Positions 15,253 to 23,561 are shown, counted from the stretch's first letter. The stretch: DNA of 35,318 nucleotides from Planctomycetota bacterium (GCA_016872595.1 VGZJ01000026.1:1-35318), one strand, 5' to 3'. Made by a program: numbers and translations. The notes: generated by a model from the letters alone, not told the origin.

Positions 15253-17742
15253 CTACGCCCCGTAGTCGATCTCTTCCACGCTCTTGAGCGTGTTCTTGAA
15301 GATGAACGCGCGGCGGTCTTGAACCTCTTTGCCCATCAGCGTGCGGAACATCTCTTCGGCTTTGAAGGCGTCGTTCAGCGTCACCTTCAACAGCGTGCGG
15401 TGTTCGGGGTTGAGCGTGGTGGCCCACAGTTCTTCCGGGTCCATCTCGCCCAGCCCTTTGAACCGCGTGATCGAGATGCCCTTTTCGCCCAGCCGCCGCA
15501 CTTCGAGCGGCAGCTCGCGCAGGCTCACGAGTTCCTTGCGGCTGTCGCCGTGTTCGAGGGTGAAGCGCACGGGCGGCTCGCGTCCGGCGACGCGCGGCAG
15601 CGGCACGAGGTCCGCGGCGGCGAACTCCAGCCCCTTCAGCTTGACGAGCGTGCGGTTCAGGGCCTTCAGTTCGTGCCACTCGTCGAGGGTGTAGTCCTCG
15701 CCCACGACCGGCTCGCGCGTCAGTTCGGCCGCGAGCGTGGTCTTGAACGCGCTCACCTCGTCGGTGGAGCGGAACCAGTGGTCCCCGCCCTTCGCGCGGA
15801 TGTGGTACGAGGGGAACGCGCCGTCGGTCGCCGTGAAGTCTTCGAGGGTGCGCCCGCGGCGCTCCAACCCGACGACGGCGGTCTCGGCCTCGGCGAGCAG
15901 CGGGAGCAACTTGGCGAGGTCGGCCGCGGCGAGCGCGCGGTCGGTGCCGGTGCCGCGCCCGGCGGCGCTGACGCGCAGGGCCGTGCCCTCCAGCCCGCGG
16001 TTCGTTAGTTCGGCGGTCATCTCTTCGCGCGTCTGCACGAACCGCGTGTTCTTCTTCTGCGTGACCTTGAACAGCGGCGGGCGCGCGACGAACACGTGCC
16101 CGGCCTCGATGAGCTTGCGCATCTGGCGGAAGAAGAACGTGAGCAGCAGCGTGCGGATGTGCTGCCCGTCCACGTCCGCGTCGGTCATGATAATCACCTT
16201 CCCGTAGCGGACCTTGCTCACGTCCTCCACGTTCTCAATGTCCACGCCGATGGCCGCGATGAGCGCGGAGATTTCGTTGTTCTCCAACAGCTTTTCGAGG
16301 CGGGCCTTCTCGACGTTCAGCACCTTACCGCGCAGGGGCAAGATGGCTTGGAACATGCGGTTCCGCCCGCTCTCGGCGCTGCCGCCGGCGGAATCACCTT
16401 CGACGAGGAACAGCTCGCTCTTGTCGCGCTCGCGCGAGGTGCAGTCGTAGAGCTTGCCGGGTAGCCCGCCGCCGCTCAGCGCGGTCTTGCGGTCCTTGAG
16501 GGCGTCGCGGGCCTTCTTCGCCGCGATCCGCAGCTCCGCGGTCAGCGCCACCTTCTTGCAGATGCGCGTCGCTTCCTTCGGGTTCTTCTCCAAGTACTCC
16601 GAGAGGAAGTCGTACACGACGCTGTTGACGATGCCCTCGACTTCGGGGTTGTTCAGCTTGATCTTGGTTTGCGACTCGAACAGCGGGTCCGGGTGCGCGA
16701 GGCTGACGACCGCCGTGAGGCCGGCGCGGAAGTCCTCGCCCTTCACTTCGAGGTCGGGCTTGAAGTGCCCTTCCTTCTTGCCGTAGGCGTTGATGGCCTT
16801 TGTCAGCCCGGCGCGGAACCCGCTGAGGTGCGTACCGCCCACGGGATTGTAGGCGTTGTTCGTGTAGCAGCGGATGCGCTCGTCGTCGCCGTTGGTGTAC
16901 TGGAGCGCGACCTCGACCGCGATCTTGAGGCCCATGCCCTGCGTTTCGGGCGTGGTGTGTTCGACCTCTTTCTGAACGTAAATCGCCGTGTGTTCCGCCT
17001 TCTCGCCGCTCGTCTCGTTCAGCCAGACGACGTACTCGGCGATGCCGCCGACGAACTCGAAGTGCGCCGTCTTCGGATCCGGCTTCTCGCGCTCGTCCAC
17101 GAGGGTCAGCGCCAAGCCCTTGCACAGGTAGGCGATTTCGCGGAAGCGGTCTTCGAGCGTGGTGTAATCGAACTCGAGCGCGCCGAAGAACTCCGCGAGC
17201 GGGTCCGGGCGGAAGGTGATCGTGGTGCCGCGCGCGCCGGCGGGCGCGGGGCCGAGGTCTTGGAGCGCGCTGGTGGCGTACCCGCGCTCGAACTCCATCT
17301 TGTGGACGCGCCCGTCGCGCCGCACCTCCACCTCGCACCACTCGGACAGCGCATTCATAGCCTTCGCGCCCATCCCGTGCAGACCGAGCGAGACGCGGTA
17401 CGCCGCGTTGTCGAACTTGCCGCTGTTCCCGGCGACCGTGAGCGCCTCTTCGAGCGCGCTCTTGCCGGTGTCCTTCTTGATGCCGACCGGGATGCCGCGC
17501 CCGTCGTCGGCCACGGTAATGGAGCCGTCGTCGTGAACGGTAACGCGGATGCTCTTGCAGTGCCCCGCGAGCCACTCGTCGACGGAGTTGTACACGATCT
17601 CGTACACGAGGTGGTGCAGCCCCGCGGACTGCGTGTTCCCGACGTACATGCCGGGGTTCTGGCGGATGTGGGCGGCGTCCTTGAGGCTCTTCATGTGAGC
17701 CTCGGTGTATTCCCCAACGGCCGGCGTCGTCTCGGTGCTCAT
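15253..17742 (-). CDS. gyrB: DNA gyrase subunit B
   Basis: GyrB is the ATPase subunit of gyrase, which introduces negative supercoils. The 829-residue protein has the GHKL ATPase elements YEIVYNSVDEWLAGH, DDGRGIPVG and GLHGMGAKAMNALS, the transducer domain with the QTKIKLNN lysine loop, the TOPRIM block LFLVEGDSAGGSAESGRNR and IIMTDADVDGQHIRTLLLTF, and the C-terminal RFKGLGEMDPEELWATTLNP. Between TOPRIM and this tail lies an insertion of about 170 residues, similar in placement to that of proteobacterial GyrB. ParE is an alternative, but the position next to dnaN and dciA favours GyrB. The ATG at 17742 has GAGGAC about 10 bp upstream. It is the last gene of the dnaA-dnaN-dciA-gyrB block; gyrA is not adjacent. 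Confidence 0.93.
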   Translation of the reverse strand: MSTETTPAVGEYTEAHMKSLKDAAHIRQNPGMYVGNTQSAGLHHLVYEIVYNSVDEWLAGHCKSIRVTVHDDGSITVADDGRGIPVGIKKDTGKSALEEALTVAGNSGKFDNAAYRVSLGLHGMGAKAMNALSEWCEVEVRRDGRVHKMEFERGYATSALQDLGPAPAGARGTTITFRPDPLAEFFGALEFDYTTLEDRFREIAYLCKGLALTLVDEREKPDPKTAHFEFVGGIAEYVVWLNETSGEKAEHTAIYVQKEVEHTTPETQGMGLKIAVEVALQYTNGDDERIRCYTNNAYNPVGGTHLSGFRAGLTKAINAYGKKEGHFKPDLEVKGEDFRAGLTAVVSLAHPDPLFESQTKIKLNNPEVEGIVNSVVYDFLSEYLEKNPKEATRICKKVALTAELRIAAKKARDALKDRKTALSGGGLPGKLYDCTSRERDKSELFLVEGDSAGGSAESGRNRMFQAILPLRGKVLNVEKARLEKLLENNEISALIAAIGVDIENVEDVSKVRYGKVIIMTDADVDGQHIRTLLLTFFFRQMRKLIEAGHVFVARPPLFKVTQKKNTRFVQTREEMTAELTNRGLEGTALRVSAAGRGTGTDRALAAADLAKLLPLLAEAETAVVGLERRGRTLEDFTATDGAFPSYHIRAKGGDHWFRSTDEVSAFKTTLAAELTREPVVGEDYTLDEWHELKALNRTLVKLKGLEFAAADLVPLPRVAGREPPVRFTLEHGDSRKELVSLRELPLEVRRLGEKGISITRFKGLGEMDPEELWATTLNPEHRTLLKVTLNDAFKAEEMFRTLMGKEVQDRRAFIFKNTLKSVEEIDYGA

Positions 17743-17769
17743 CGTGTTGGTGTCCTCTCTAGTGTCTTG

Positions 17770-17851
17770 GCGAGGGGGACGTAAGCCCCCTGTTCGATCT
17801 CAACAGTAATTTCCGTTGTCCAGCCAACAGGGGGCTTACGCCCCCCGCTCG
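17770..17851. repeat. Inverted repeat between dciA and gyrB (GGGGGCGTAAGCCCCC family)
   Basis: The arms 17770-17794 and 17826-17851 read, on their respective strands, GCGAG...CGTAAGCCCCCTGTT, with a 31-nt loop. The G-run/CGTAAG/C-run heart makes each arm a small hairpin as well. The same motif forms the hairpin at 27466-27493. It occupies most of the 116-bp spacer inside the replication block and would fold in the transcript just before gyrB. Confidence 0.8.
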
Positions 17852-17858
17852 CCTCGCG

Positions 17859-18170
17859 CTACCACGCGGCGGCGCGGAACTTCAGGTCGGTAAGCGTCAC
17901 ACCGGGCATGGCGGCCCGCAGTTTCGTGAGAAGCGCGCGCTTGTGGAACTGGGCCAGTTCCGACATCAGCACCGCGTTGCGCACCGCGACCTCCATCACC
18001 CCGCGCTTGATGACCAGAACTTGCGTGTCCTTCAGCCACTCCGCGCCGGCCGCGGTCGCCCACGCCGACTCCAGCCGCAGCCGGTCGTTCTTCCGCCCCC
18101 ACCCGCGGGACGTGAACAGCCGGCCGAGGATGTCGGCGAGGTTCTCCGGGCCTTTGTTGTCGTTCGCCAT
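17859..18170 (-). CDS. dciA: DUF721 / DciA-type replicative helicase factor
   Basis: This 103-residue protein of the DUF721 family (DciA) acts in loading or operation of the DnaB helicase in bacteria without DnaC or DnaI loaders. Visible family features are LADILGRLFTSRGWGRK near residues 11-27, LRLESAWATAAGAEWLKDTQ with the conserved W...AG pattern, LVIKRGVMEVAVRNAVLMSEL with the V.V.N..L.SEL core, and a final LKFR. It is on the short side for the family and consists essentially of the folded domain. It lies between dnaN and gyrB, where the order dnaN-recF-DUF721-gyrB is common in other phyla; recF is not present. The spacers on both sides contain hairpins. Confidence 0.88.
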   Translation of the reverse strand: MANDNKGPENLADILGRLFTSRGWGRKNDRLRLESAWATAAGAEWLKDTQVLVIKRGVMEVAVRNAVLMSELAQFHKRALLTKLRAAMPGVTLTDLKFRAAAW

Positions 18171-18186
18171 TGGTTCTCGCTCGCCT

Positions 18187-18253
18187 GCCTTCTGTAGCCG
18201 GGGCTACGCGACACGCTCAGCTTCCGGGGTCACAGACCCCGGCTACAGAAGGC
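18187..18253. repeat. Inverted repeat between dnaN and dciA (CTTCTGTAGCCGG family)
   Basis: The perfect 17-bp arms GCCTTCTGTAGCCGGGG at 18187-18203 and 18237-18253 flank a 33-nt loop. The right arm ends 2 bp from the dnaN stop codon. The outer sequence CTTCTGTAGCCGG is shared with the element at 24425-24501. Confidence 0.85.
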
Positions 18254-18255
18254 AA

Positions 18256-19386
18256 TCAGCCCGTCAGCGGCATGACGAGGTACGAATAGTCGTCGCCGCA
18301 AGTGAACAGCGCGGCCCGCGCGCCGGTGGACATTTCCAGCACCACGGTCGGCTCGCCCTCGAGCGCGCGCAGGAACTCGATCAGGTACTGCGGGTCGAAG
18401 GCGATTTCGGTGCGCGGGCCGGTGTGGTCCGGCAAGTCGAGCGTGACTTCGCTGGACCCGGTGTTCGCGCCGCGGGCCTTCATCGTGACGCGCCCGGCGT
18501 CGAACGTCATGTCCACGCGCATGCTCTCGTCGTCCGTCATGATCGCCGCTTGGCGCACGCGCGACAGGAACGCATCCACCGGCAGCGGGATCCGCTGCGT
18601 CGCTTCCTTCTTGGTCTTCGAGATAATCTCGCGGTACGGTGGGAACTTGCCCTGCACCAGCGACGTGTAGATCATCGCGCGCTCGGTCTGGAACAGCGCG
18701 TCGTTGGTGCGCAGCCCGACGCGGACCAGTTCGTTGTCGTCGGTCAGGTTCCGTTCGAGGATGCCGACCGTTTTGAGTGGGACGAGGTGAACGGCCTTCA
18801 CGGTGTCGGCCGGGCCGTACACGGTGGCCGGCCCCGAACACACCGCGAGCCGCTTTGTGTCGGTCGCGATCAGGCGCGTCGTCTTCCCTTCCGCTTCCCA
18901 CAGCACGCCGGTCAGGGCGAACTTCGCGGTCGTGTCCTTCTTGTCCGCGGCGAACGCCGTGCGCTTGATGAGCGTGCGGAGCGTGCCCGCGGTCACCTCG
19001 TGGTAGCGCCCGCCGTCGTCGAACGCCGGGATGTCCGGGAACTCGTTCACGTCGAGGCTCGGCATCTCGTACCGGCCGCCGGCCCGCGCGTGGATCGCGT
19101 CCTTCCCCGCGTCGAGGCTGATTTCGGGAACGGTGCTCTCGCGCAGAATCTGGATGAGTTGGTCCTTCGGCAGAATGCACGAGCCGGCGCGGGCGACCGT
19201 AACGCCGCGCAGCTCGTAGCGAATGCCGACGCCCTGTGTCGGATCGAAGGCAACGAGCAAGAGTGCGTCGTCGTGAGCCGTGGCCTTGAAGTTCTTGAGG
19301 GCCGGGATCGTGGTGTGTGCGGGCACGGCTTGGGCGACCGCCTGACACGCGGTCAGCAAGCTGTCCTTCTGACACGTCAGCTTCAT
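18256..19386 (-). CDS. dnaN: DNA polymerase III sliding clamp (beta subunit)
   Basis: DnaN is the ring-shaped processivity clamp of the replicase. The 376-residue length and three-domain pattern match the family. The N-terminus is MKLTCQKDSLLTACQAVAQA with HTTIPALKNF; mid-protein segments include AKFALTGVLWEAEGKTTRLI followed by ATDTKRLAV; the C-terminus contains FDPQYLIEFLRAL and ends YSYLVMPLTG, the usual LVMP(L/M) end of bacterial clamps. The ATG at 19386 fits the family N-terminus; the frame is open upstream to 19716 through the origin-like spacer but those codons are not conserved. It is followed by dciA after 85 bp. Confidence 0.95.
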   Translation of the reverse strand: MKLTCQKDSLLTACQAVAQAVPAHTTIPALKNFKATAHDDALLLVAFDPTQGVGIRYELRGVTVARAGSCILPKDQLIQILRESTVPEISLDAGKDAIHARAGGRYEMPSLDVNEFPDIPAFDDGGRYHEVTAGTLRTLIKRTAFAADKKDTTAKFALTGVLWEAEGKTTRLIATDTKRLAVCSGPATVYGPADTVKAVHLVPLKTVGILERNLTDDNELVRVGLRTNDALFQTERAMIYTSLVQGKFPPYREIISKTKKEATQRIPLPVDAFLSRVRQAAIMTDDESMRVDMTFDAGRVTMKARGANTGSSEVTLDLPDHTGPRTEIAFDPQYLIEFLRALEGEPTVVLEMSTGARAALFTCGDDYSYLVMPLTG

Positions 19387-19729
19387 GGCCGTCTCCTCTT
19401 CCCGTCCGTGGGTTTGGGTCTTTGTTCGTTGTGCTTGGGCCGCGGAACCAGATACCTTTAGTTCTTGATTCTTAACAACCAGTAGCAGTAGTAAAGCGAA
19501 GCCGGTTTCTGGCGCGCACTCTTCGTTCGTGCGCCGTAAGCCTTGTTTCACAAGCGAATCGTTCGCGCGGGCACCTGTGGAAAACGTGGCGCGCGACTGG
19601 CGCGCCCGTGTTGCCCCGCGGCGCGCGATCCGGGGCCGTTGTTCGGTGTTCGTAACTCGGACCCGTGCGCGCCAGTTGCGAAAGCCCGCGCGCCAGTCGC
19701 GCGCCACGTTTTCCACAGGGTGCGCGCCG
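19387..19729. other. Candidate chromosomal origin (oriC) in the dnaA-dnaN spacer
   Basis: This 343-bp gene-free spacer lies between the dnaA stop and dnaN start, a common oriC location. It holds a perfect 32-bp inverted repeat (19574-19605 with 19688-19719) separated by 82 bp. Each outer end carries a TTTTCCACA box, one mismatch from the Escherichia coli DnaA box TTATCCACA, with the boxes in opposite orientation. An AT-richer stretch near 19451-19497 (with CTTTAGTTCTTGATTCTTAA) could be the unwinding element. The dnaN promoter should also lie here. The assignment is inference from position and motifs; an origin upstream of dnaA, in the AT-rich 20777-20860, is the alternative. Confidence 0.6.
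19574..19719. repeat. Perfect 32-bp inverted repeat capped by DnaA boxes
   Basis: The arms 19574-19605 and 19688-19719 are exact inverted copies beginning CCTGTGGAAAACGTGGCGCG and ending GACTGGCGCGC. A third partial copy, GCGCGCCAGT, begins near 19667 in direct orientation to the right arm. The DnaA-box-like 9-mers are at 19576-19584 (minus) and 19709-19717 (plus). Confidence 0.9.
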
Positions 19730-20776
19730 TCATTTCAGCACCGTGCGAACGGCACGCACGGTTTGAGCCAACCCCGGATCGTTCGCGCAATCGGTTTCGA
19801 TCTTCCGGCAGGCGTGCAATACGGTGCTGTGGTCGCGCGCGAAGGCCGCGCCGAGTCGCGGGAGCGAGAGGCCCGTTAGCTCGCGGGCGAGGTAAATCGC
19901 CACCTGCCGCGCTCGCATCACGCCGCGGAGCCGGCTCGCGCCCAGTAGGTCGGCTTCCTTCACGCCGAACGCCGCGGCCACACGCTTGACGATCTCCGAA
20001 ACGCCGGGCGCGGCCGATGTCGGTTGCCCGGTTCCGGCGAGCGCCTGTTCCACGTTCGCCCGAGTCATCGGACCCGGGAACGCCTTCGCGACCTGTGCCA
20101 AGTTTTGGAGCGAGCCGAGCGCGGCCCGCACCCCGCTGGTCGCGCGTTCGGCGAGGGCGTCGAGCGCGTCCGGGGTCAGGCGCAGCCCCTTCGCGGTGGC
20201 GGCGTCGGCGAGGACCGCGCGGCGGCTCGCGACGGCGAGGGGTTCCAGTTGAACGACCAACCCGGCGGCGAGGCGCGAGGTGAACCGCTGCGGCAGGTGC
20301 GGCAGCCCCGCGGGGCCGGCGCTGGCGGTGGCGACGGTCGCGCGCCGCCGGGCCGCGCGCCGGTCGATCAGGTCAGAGGCCGCGTCCGCGGCGCGCCCGG
20401 ACAGGTGTTGAACGTCTTCGAGCGCGAGCAGGTCGCAGTCGAGCAGGTCGCGGTCGGTTAGGCTCTCGTCGGGCGCGCGGGCGAGGTCGCCAACGGACAC
20501 GACGCGCACGGTGAGGCCGTCGGGCGCGGCCGAAAGGTGCGCCGCGACCGCCGCGAGCAATCGCGTTTTGCCGGTGCCCGGCGGCCCGTGCAGTACGAGC
20601 GGCGCGGCCGGCGGGCGCTTGTGCGCCGCGACCGCGCGACACTGGGCGCGGGCCGCGCGGGCGGCCGACTTGTTTTCGGGGAGAACGAGGAAGCCGTGCC
20701 ACCGCGGACCCGTCGCCGGGGCGTCCCGGTGCGGCTCATCCGTGAGTGAAATCGGCGTCCGCGAAGAGCTGTTCAT
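19730..20776 (-). CDS. dnaA: Chromosomal replication initiator DnaA, lacking domains I and II
   Basis: DnaA is the AAA+ protein that opens the replication origin. This copy is 348 residues, against about 450 in most bacteria. Only about 28 residues precede the AAA+ start (GFLVLPENKSAARAARAQ), so the usual domain I, which contacts DnaB, and the domain II linker are missing. Walker A is HGPPGTGKTRLL (63-74). Walker B reads LLALEDVQHL, with Glu where the family normally has the first Asp of DDIQ. Domain IV is intact: ADLLGASRLRGVMRARQVAI and the signature LGAAFARDHSTVLHACRKI for DnaA-box binding. Location beside dnaN supports the main initiator rather than a Hda-like or DnaA paralog, which would lack domain IV. 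Confidence 0.92.
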   Translation of the reverse strand: MNSSSRTPISLTDEPHRDAPATGPRWHGFLVLPENKSAARAARAQCRAVAAHKRPPAAPLVLHGPPGTGKTRLLAAVAAHLSAAPDGLTVRVVSVGDLARAPDESLTDRDLLDCDLLALEDVQHLSGRAADAASDLIDRRAARRRATVATASAGPAGLPHLPQRFTSRLAAGLVVQLEPLAVASRRAVLADAATAKGLRLTPDALDALAERATSGVRAALGSLQNLAQVAKAFPGPMTRANVEQALAGTGQPTSAAPGVSEIVKRVAAAFGVKEADLLGASRLRGVMRARQVAIYLARELTGLSLPRLGAAFARDHSTVLHACRKIETDCANDPGLAQTVRAVRTVLK

Positions 20777-20860
20777 TCGACGTGTATTTTAGCAATTTTC
20801 GCCCCGCATAAAAAGGGCAAACACCGCTGTCGCGCCGCGGATTTTCCAGTGTTTCCGCCG

Positions 20861-21985
20861 CTATCCGCCGCGTACGCGGGCGACACATTCGGCCACGCGG
20901 CGCGCCGCCTCGTCGGGCTCCTCCGGCGGTTGCGTCGGCGCGAAGCTGAACCGTAGCGCGGAGCGCAGGCGCTCGTCCGAAACGCCCATCGCGCGCAGCA
21001 CCGGGCTGGGCAGCAAACTGCCGCTCGAACACGCAGAGCCGGTCGAACACGCCACGCCCGCGAGGTCGAGCGCCATGAGCAGCAAATCGGCGCGGCACCC
21101 CGGAAACGAGACGTTCAGCGTCGTGGGGATCACGTCGGCCGCGCCGATCTCCGGGCCGTTGAGCACGACCGGCGCGCAGGTGCGTTCCAACGCGGCCCAG
21201 AAGCGCGCCCGGAGGTGTTCGGCCTTTGCGCGGTTCGCTTCCAGATCGCGCGCCGCGAGTTCGAGGGCCGCGGCCGTTCCCGCCACGAGCGCGACCGGCT
21301 CCGTGCCCGGCCTGCGGCCCTGCTGTTGGTGGCCGCCGAACGTAAGCGGGGCGAGCGCCGTGCCGCGCCGCACCAGCAGCGCGCCGACGCCCTTCGGCCC
21401 GCCGAACTTGTGCGCGCTGAGCGAAAGCGTGGTCGCGCCGAGGTCGCGAAAGGAAACCGGAATCTTGCCGACCGCTTGCACCGCGTCGCAGTGCAGGTGC
21501 GCGCCCGGCGGCAGCGTGCGGGCCACGTCGCGCACCGGCTGCACGGCCCCGGTCTCGTGATTGGCGAGCATGAGGCAGAAAAGTGAAGCCGCAGATGGCG
21601 AGCCGCGAACGACGCCGCGCGCGTCGGCCGCGAGCCATTCGACCTTCGCCCCGCGCGCTTCGAGCTGCCGCAGCGGTTCGATCACGCAGGGGTGTTCGAT
21701 GTGAGAGGCGAAGGCGACAGCCGCTTGCGGCTTCGCGAGTGACGTGAACCCAAAGATGGCGAGGTTATTGGCCTCGGTCGCGCCGCTGGTGAACGTCACC
21801 TCATCGGGCTGCGCCCCCAGCAGCGCCGCGACGCGCTCGCGGGCGTCGTCGAGGGCGCGGCGCGCCGCGCGCCCGGCGGCGTGCGCGCTCGACGGGTTCC
21901 CCGGCGGCGCGGCGCTCATCGCCTCCCACACGCCGGGCAGGAGCGGGGTCGTCGCGTTGTGATCGAGGTAGATCGTCTGCATCAT
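20861..21985 (-). CDS. Cysteine desulfurase (NifS/IscS family)
   Basis: This 374-residue PLP enzyme takes sulfur from cysteine for Fe-S clusters and thio-modifications. It shows IYLDHNATTPLLP, FTSGATEANNLAI, ASHIEHPCV, MLANHETGAVQPV, HCDAVQAVGKIPV, the PLP lysine in LSAHKFGGPKGVGAL, the PGTEPVALVAG loop, and the sulfur-carrying Cys in VACSTGSACSSGSLLPSPVL. The short active-site loop is of the NifS/IscS (group I) type. No iscU, mnmA or other partner is next to it. Start: ATG at 21985, with an alternative at 21982. Residues 83-89 (LAKPQAA) come from the 21-bp repeat. It is divergent from the DUF1501 gene, with 59 bp between starts. Downstream 20777-20860 is an AT-rich spacer before dnaA, with no gene. 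Confidence 0.93.
   Translation of the reverse strand: MMQTIYLDHNATTPLLPGVWEAMSAAPPGNPSSAHAAGRAARRALDDARERVAALLGAQPDEVTFTSGATEANNLAIFGFTSLAKPQAAVAFASHIEHPCVIEPLRQLEARGAKVEWLAADARGVVRGSPSAASLFCLMLANHETGAVQPVRDVARTLPPGAHLHCDAVQAVGKIPVSFRDLGATTLSLSAHKFGGPKGVGALLVRRGTALAPLTFGGHQQQGRRPGTEPVALVAGTAAALELAARDLEANRAKAEHLRARFWAALERTCAPVVLNGPEIGAADVIPTTLNVSFPGCRADLLLMALDLAGVACSTGSACSSGSLLPSPVLRAMGVSDERLRSALRFSFAPTQPPEEPDEAARRVAECVARVRGG
21719..21739 (-). repeat. Intragenic palindrome-rich 21-bp repeat, copy 2 (in the desulfurase gene)
   Basis: This is an exact copy of the unit at 425-445, oriented with the gene and in the same reading frame as in galT, again giving LAKPQAA. It falls in the variable loop between GATEANNLAIFGF and ASHIEHP. 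Confidence 0.85.
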
Positions 21986-22044
21986 TCGATTGTAATTGCC
22001 CCGCGGCCGGCGCATAATCGGGTTCTCGCCAGAGGTTCCCGCCG

Positions 22045-23418
22045 ATGCCGCTCTCGCTCCTCTCCCGTCGCGATTTGCTCTGTGCCGGTGGCGTTGCTGT
22101 CGGCGCAAGTGTGTTGCCCTTTGCGCACGCGCGCAACACGCGCGACAACGCGAGGGCCAAGAGCGTCATTTACCTGTGGCTCGCGGGCGGGGTCACGCAC
22201 CACGAGTCGTTCGACCCGAAGCCGACTGCGCCGGAAGAGATTCGCGGTACGTTGAGCACGATTCAGACTACGCTCCCCGGCGTGCGGTTCGCCGAAGTCA
22301 TGCCCCAGATGGCGAAGCAAGTGGATAAGATCGCGCTCGTGCGGACCTTCGCCGCGGGCACAGACGACCATTTTCAGGCACAGGCCCGCGCGCTGAGCGG
22401 GCGCATGGTGAACTTGCAGCAGATCGACACCGAACCGAACATCGGGGCCGTGGTGTCGAAGCTGAACGGGCCGCGCGCGGGCTTCCCCGGTTACGTCGCG
22501 GTGCCCGGCATCACGCGGCCCGGCCCGCCGCCCAAGAATCTGTTCGTCGGCGGGTGGCTCGGGCGGCAGTACGGGCCGTTCATGACCGGCGGCAAGTCGA
22601 AGAACGAGGACTTCACCGCTGGCGTGAAAGAAGACGTGCCCGAAGAGGAGTTCACCAAGCAAGCCGTGCGACCCGGCGCGGGGCTGGACGAATCGCGCCT
22701 CGCGGGGCGCAGCTCGCTGCGCGAAAAGCTCGACCGCGCGCTGAAGCACTCGGAGCCGGCGTCCGCAGTGGCCGACGAGTTCCGCGGCGCGTTCGGAATG
22801 TTGCTGTCGCCCCAAGTGCGGGCCGCGTTCGATCTCGGTAAGGAGACGGAGAAGGTCCGCGACCGCTACGGCAAAACCAAAATCGGCACCCGCTGCTTGC
22901 TCGCGCGGCGGTTGGTCGAAGCCGGCGCGCCGTTCGTCATGGTCGATTACGGGTACGACCCCGAATACGGGAACCTCTGGGACCAGCACAACGCGCCGAG
23001 CCAGAACTTCCCCCACATTTGCGAGATGGCAAAGAAGCCGTACCACCTCGCCGGCGTGGACCGAGCGTTCGCGGCGCTGCTCGACGACCTCGCGGTTCGC
23101 GGGCGGCTGAACGACACGCTCGTCGTGTTCCTGACGGACTTCGGGCGCACGCCGAAGATCAACAAAGAAGGGGGCCGCGACCACTGGGGGCGCACGGGCA
23201 GCATCTTCTTCGCCGGCGGCGGCACGAACGGCGGGCAGGTGATCGGCGCGACCGACGCCCGCGGCGCGGACCCCGTGACCGCGGCCTACACCCCCGCGGA
23301 CGCCGCCGCGACCATCTACGACGCGCTCGGCCTCGACCTCGCCACCGTGCTGCACGACCGCGAGGGCCGCGAGATCCCCATGCTCCCCACCGGCACACCC
23401 ATCAAAGGCGTGCTGTGA
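22045..23418 (+). CDS. DUF1501 family protein with twin-arginine leader
   Basis: This 457-residue protein of the DUF1501 family, very abundant in planctomycetes, has an alkaline-phosphatase/sulfatase-like fold. The N-terminus LSRRDLLCAGGVAVGASVLPFAHA is a probable Tat signal, so export in folded form is likely. Typical blocks are VIYLWLAGGVTHHESFDPKP, TFAAGTDDHFQAQARALSG, GTRCLLARRLVEAGAPFVMV, NDTLVVFLTDFGRTPKIN and GGRDHWGRTGSIFFAGGG. In planctomycetes these genes are usually paired with a DUF1549/DUF1553 cytochrome-like gene; no such partner is present. The biochemical role is not established. AGAGG at about 22031 precedes the ATG. Confidence 0.9.
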   Translation: MPLSLLSRRDLLCAGGVAVGASVLPFAHARNTRDNARAKSVIYLWLAGGVTHHESFDPKPTAPEEIRGTLSTIQTTLPGVRFAEVMPQMAKQVDKIALVRTFAAGTDDHFQAQARALSGRMVNLQQIDTEPNIGAVVSKLNGPRAGFPGYVAVPGITRPGPPPKNLFVGGWLGRQYGPFMTGGKSKNEDFTAGVKEDVPEEEFTKQAVRPGAGLDESRLAGRSSLREKLDRALKHSEPASAVADEFRGAFGMLLSPQVRAAFDLGKETEKVRDRYGKTKIGTRCLLARRLVEAGAPFVMVDYGYDPEYGNLWDQHNAPSQNFPHICEMAKKPYHLAGVDRAFAALLDDLAVRGRLNDTLVVFLTDFGRTPKINKEGGRDHWGRTGSIFFAGGGTNGGQVIGATDARGADPVTAAYTPADAAATIYDALGLDLATVLHDREGREIPMLPTGTPIKGVL

Positions 23419-23434
23419 GGGCGGCACAGAATGA

Positions 23435-23537
23435 GCCGCCCGATTAGCGCAGAACAGACACGATCAGACAAGAACCGAGATTGATTTGAACGCGGTCTTC
23501 TGTCTTGATCGTGTCTTCTCTGTGTTGATCGTGCGGC
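23435..23537 (-). repeat. 103-bp dispersed imperfect palindrome, copy 1
   Basis: The element starts GCCGCACGATCAACACAGAG when read on the minus strand from 23537 and ends with the inverted form of that sequence at 23435. It aligns over its full length, with roughly 80 percent identity by eye, to 29093-29197. It lies between the DUF1501 and alkD-like genes, and the alkD-like ribosome-binding site follows about 15 bp after its end. Confidence 0.8.
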
Positions 23538-23561
23538 TCTTGTCTTTTCCAGAGGTGCCAC

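Noticed and set aside
15253-17742. ParE (topoisomerase IV) instead of GyrB
   Set aside because: Sequence alone does not fully separate them, but location beside dnaN and dciA is the classical gyrB position.
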